A stretch of 64,000 nt of DNA from Hermatobates lingyangjiaoensis (taxonomy: Eukaryota > Arthropoda > Insecta > Hemiptera > Hermatobatidae): assembly GCA_026182355.1 (NCBI GenBank), contig JAPFBL010000103.1, positions 248,001-312,000 of the forward strand, in the 5' to 3' direction. Position numbers and translations under genes: made by a program. This document shows, one piece after another, positions 63,385-64,000 of the stretch (the stretch's first letter is position 1; each line of letters starts with the position of its first letter). Under the pieces are notes generated by a model that saw only the letters and a list, made by a program, of their open reading frames with translations, made no database searches and was not told where the DNA came from.

Positions 63385-63402
63385 TATATATATATATATA
63401 TA
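63384..63402. repeat. (TA)n microsatellite
   Basis: TA run between family A and family C fold-backs. Confidence 0.9.
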
Positions 63403-63590
63403 GAAAAACGATCCAAAAGGACAACAAAGTTTCACGATGAATCACAAATACAGAACTAAGGAACAAACACACTGTCTCTAATTCTTGGTTGAGCCGTCAT
63501 CAATGATGACGGTTCAACCGAAAATTTGAGACAGTAAGTGTGTTTGTTCCTTAGTTCTGTGTTTGTGATTCATCGTCAACGTATATATAT
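63403..63590. mobile_element. Fold-back pair of family C PLE ends
   Basis: 'gatccaaaaggacaacaaag' (terminal hairpin) starts the left arm, 'gtgtttgtgattcatcgt' ends the right. The arms meet at the ribozyme core, so the two motifs share 'cgtcatcaatgatgacgg'. Confidence 0.82.
63493..63530 (+). ncRNA. Hammerhead-like motif, family C
   Basis: AATGATGA (first two core bases lost at the fold-back junction), C, GGTTCAACC, GAA, AATT, T17, GAGA. It shows that the family C ancestor had GAAA. Confidence 0.6.
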
Positions 63591-63594
63591 ATAA

Positions 63595-63800
63595 AAAAAG
63601 ATTTCACATAAACACGTGAAATAACAATCAATGATCAAACCACAATAAGAAATGGGAAAACAAGAATATGATCTTTCAACCGTAACAAGCTGAAACTGAA
63701 AAAGTCAGTTGGGTTTTTGACTCTGACGAAGACCGCTTGTTACGGTTGAAAGATCATAGTCTTGTTTTCTCATTTCTTATTGTGATTGTATATATATATA
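63595..63800. mobile_element. Fold-back pair of family A PLE ends
   Basis: As at 49911, but the left arm diverges near the core ('gtaacaagctgaaactg'). The right arm holds a ribozyme. Ends in (TA)n at 63789. Confidence 0.85.
63719..63761 (+). ncRNA. Hammerhead ribozyme-like motif, family A
   Basis: GACT, CTGACGA (63723-63729), A, GACCG...CGGTT, GAA, AGATCA (last base changed, breaks the 15.1-16.1 pair), T17, AGTC. Confidence 0.72.
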
Positions 63801-64000
63801 TATTGAATTCTGCATGAGTGGTCCGGTTCTGAAATATAATTTGCTATTTTGACCAAATGTTTTTTTTATTGTTTCTTTTTTTTCTTCATTTTGCTTTTAC
63901 GAAGGAATGTGAGTCCTCCAATATTTGTCATGCCGGTGGAATTGACTTCACGGAAGAGATGAACCGGAAGCAAACGCGTTAAGAAAAATGAAGAAGAAAA
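63801..64000. other. AT-rich end of window
   Basis: A moderate-GC stretch at 63920-63985 ('cacggaagagatgaaccgg') might be an exon edge or repeat cut off by the window; not assignable. Confidence 0.3.

Overview
The window looks like a gene-poor stretch of an AT-rich invertebrate nuclear genome. It has no bacterial operons, no long ORFs, spliceable short exons, tRNA- and 5S-derived repeats, eukaryotic DNA transposons and many (TA)n tracts. The species cannot be fixed from sequence alone. Arthropods such as chelicerates would fit, but that is a guess.

The dominant content is the debris of Penelope-like retroelements (PLEs). Protein remnants are of three kinds. RT C-terminus and linker, with or without a GIY-YIG endonuclease, lie at 11152-11850 (+), 14339-14593 (-), 32238-32748 (-) and 40905-41340 (+). 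RT N-terminal pieces that run straight into (TA)n lie at 12200, 31792, 36334, 61240, 61391, 62700 and 62813. Around these are about forty short non-coding pieces of 3' PLE sequence, many in head-to-head (fold-back) pairs and most bordered by (TA)n. Nearly all carry a hammerhead-ribozyme-like motif: CTGANGA, a small stem II, GAA, a tiny palindromic stem III, H17, and a stem I strand complementary to the bases before CTGANGA. I call the sequence families A (core CTGACGA, stem III AGATCT), B (AGGCCT), C and D (AATT), E (ATAT), F (ACATGT), G (ACGT, degenerate core) and H (one locus).

Other elements are a tRNA-derived SINE family (about ten copies, some with an extra 3' module), a 428-bp hAT-type element with an 8-bp target duplication (21208-21635), a 424-bp Tc1/mariner-type deletion derivative with TA duplication (54090-54513), and a 5S rRNA pseudogene (23873-23997). 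There are five tandem-repeat blocks: 169 bp at 5453, 36 bp at 20025, 29-30 bp at 22235, a 303-bp composite at 51975, and 76-80 bp at 57302.

Host genes are almost absent. The best evidence is two small exons (16903-16984 and 17436-17470) that join in phase to give a basic, Pro/Ala-rich C-terminus ending in a stop codon. Single candidate exons lie at 52880-52933 and, weakly, 39540-39768. Several 150-300 bp islands of higher GC content without ORFs could be cis-regulatory or old repeats. The rest is AT-rich DNA in which I see nothing recognisable.

Read as a system, PLE insertions with self-cleaving RNA ends have repeatedly landed in or created (TA)n tracts, leaving truncated, inverted and tandem ribozyme-bearing ends.
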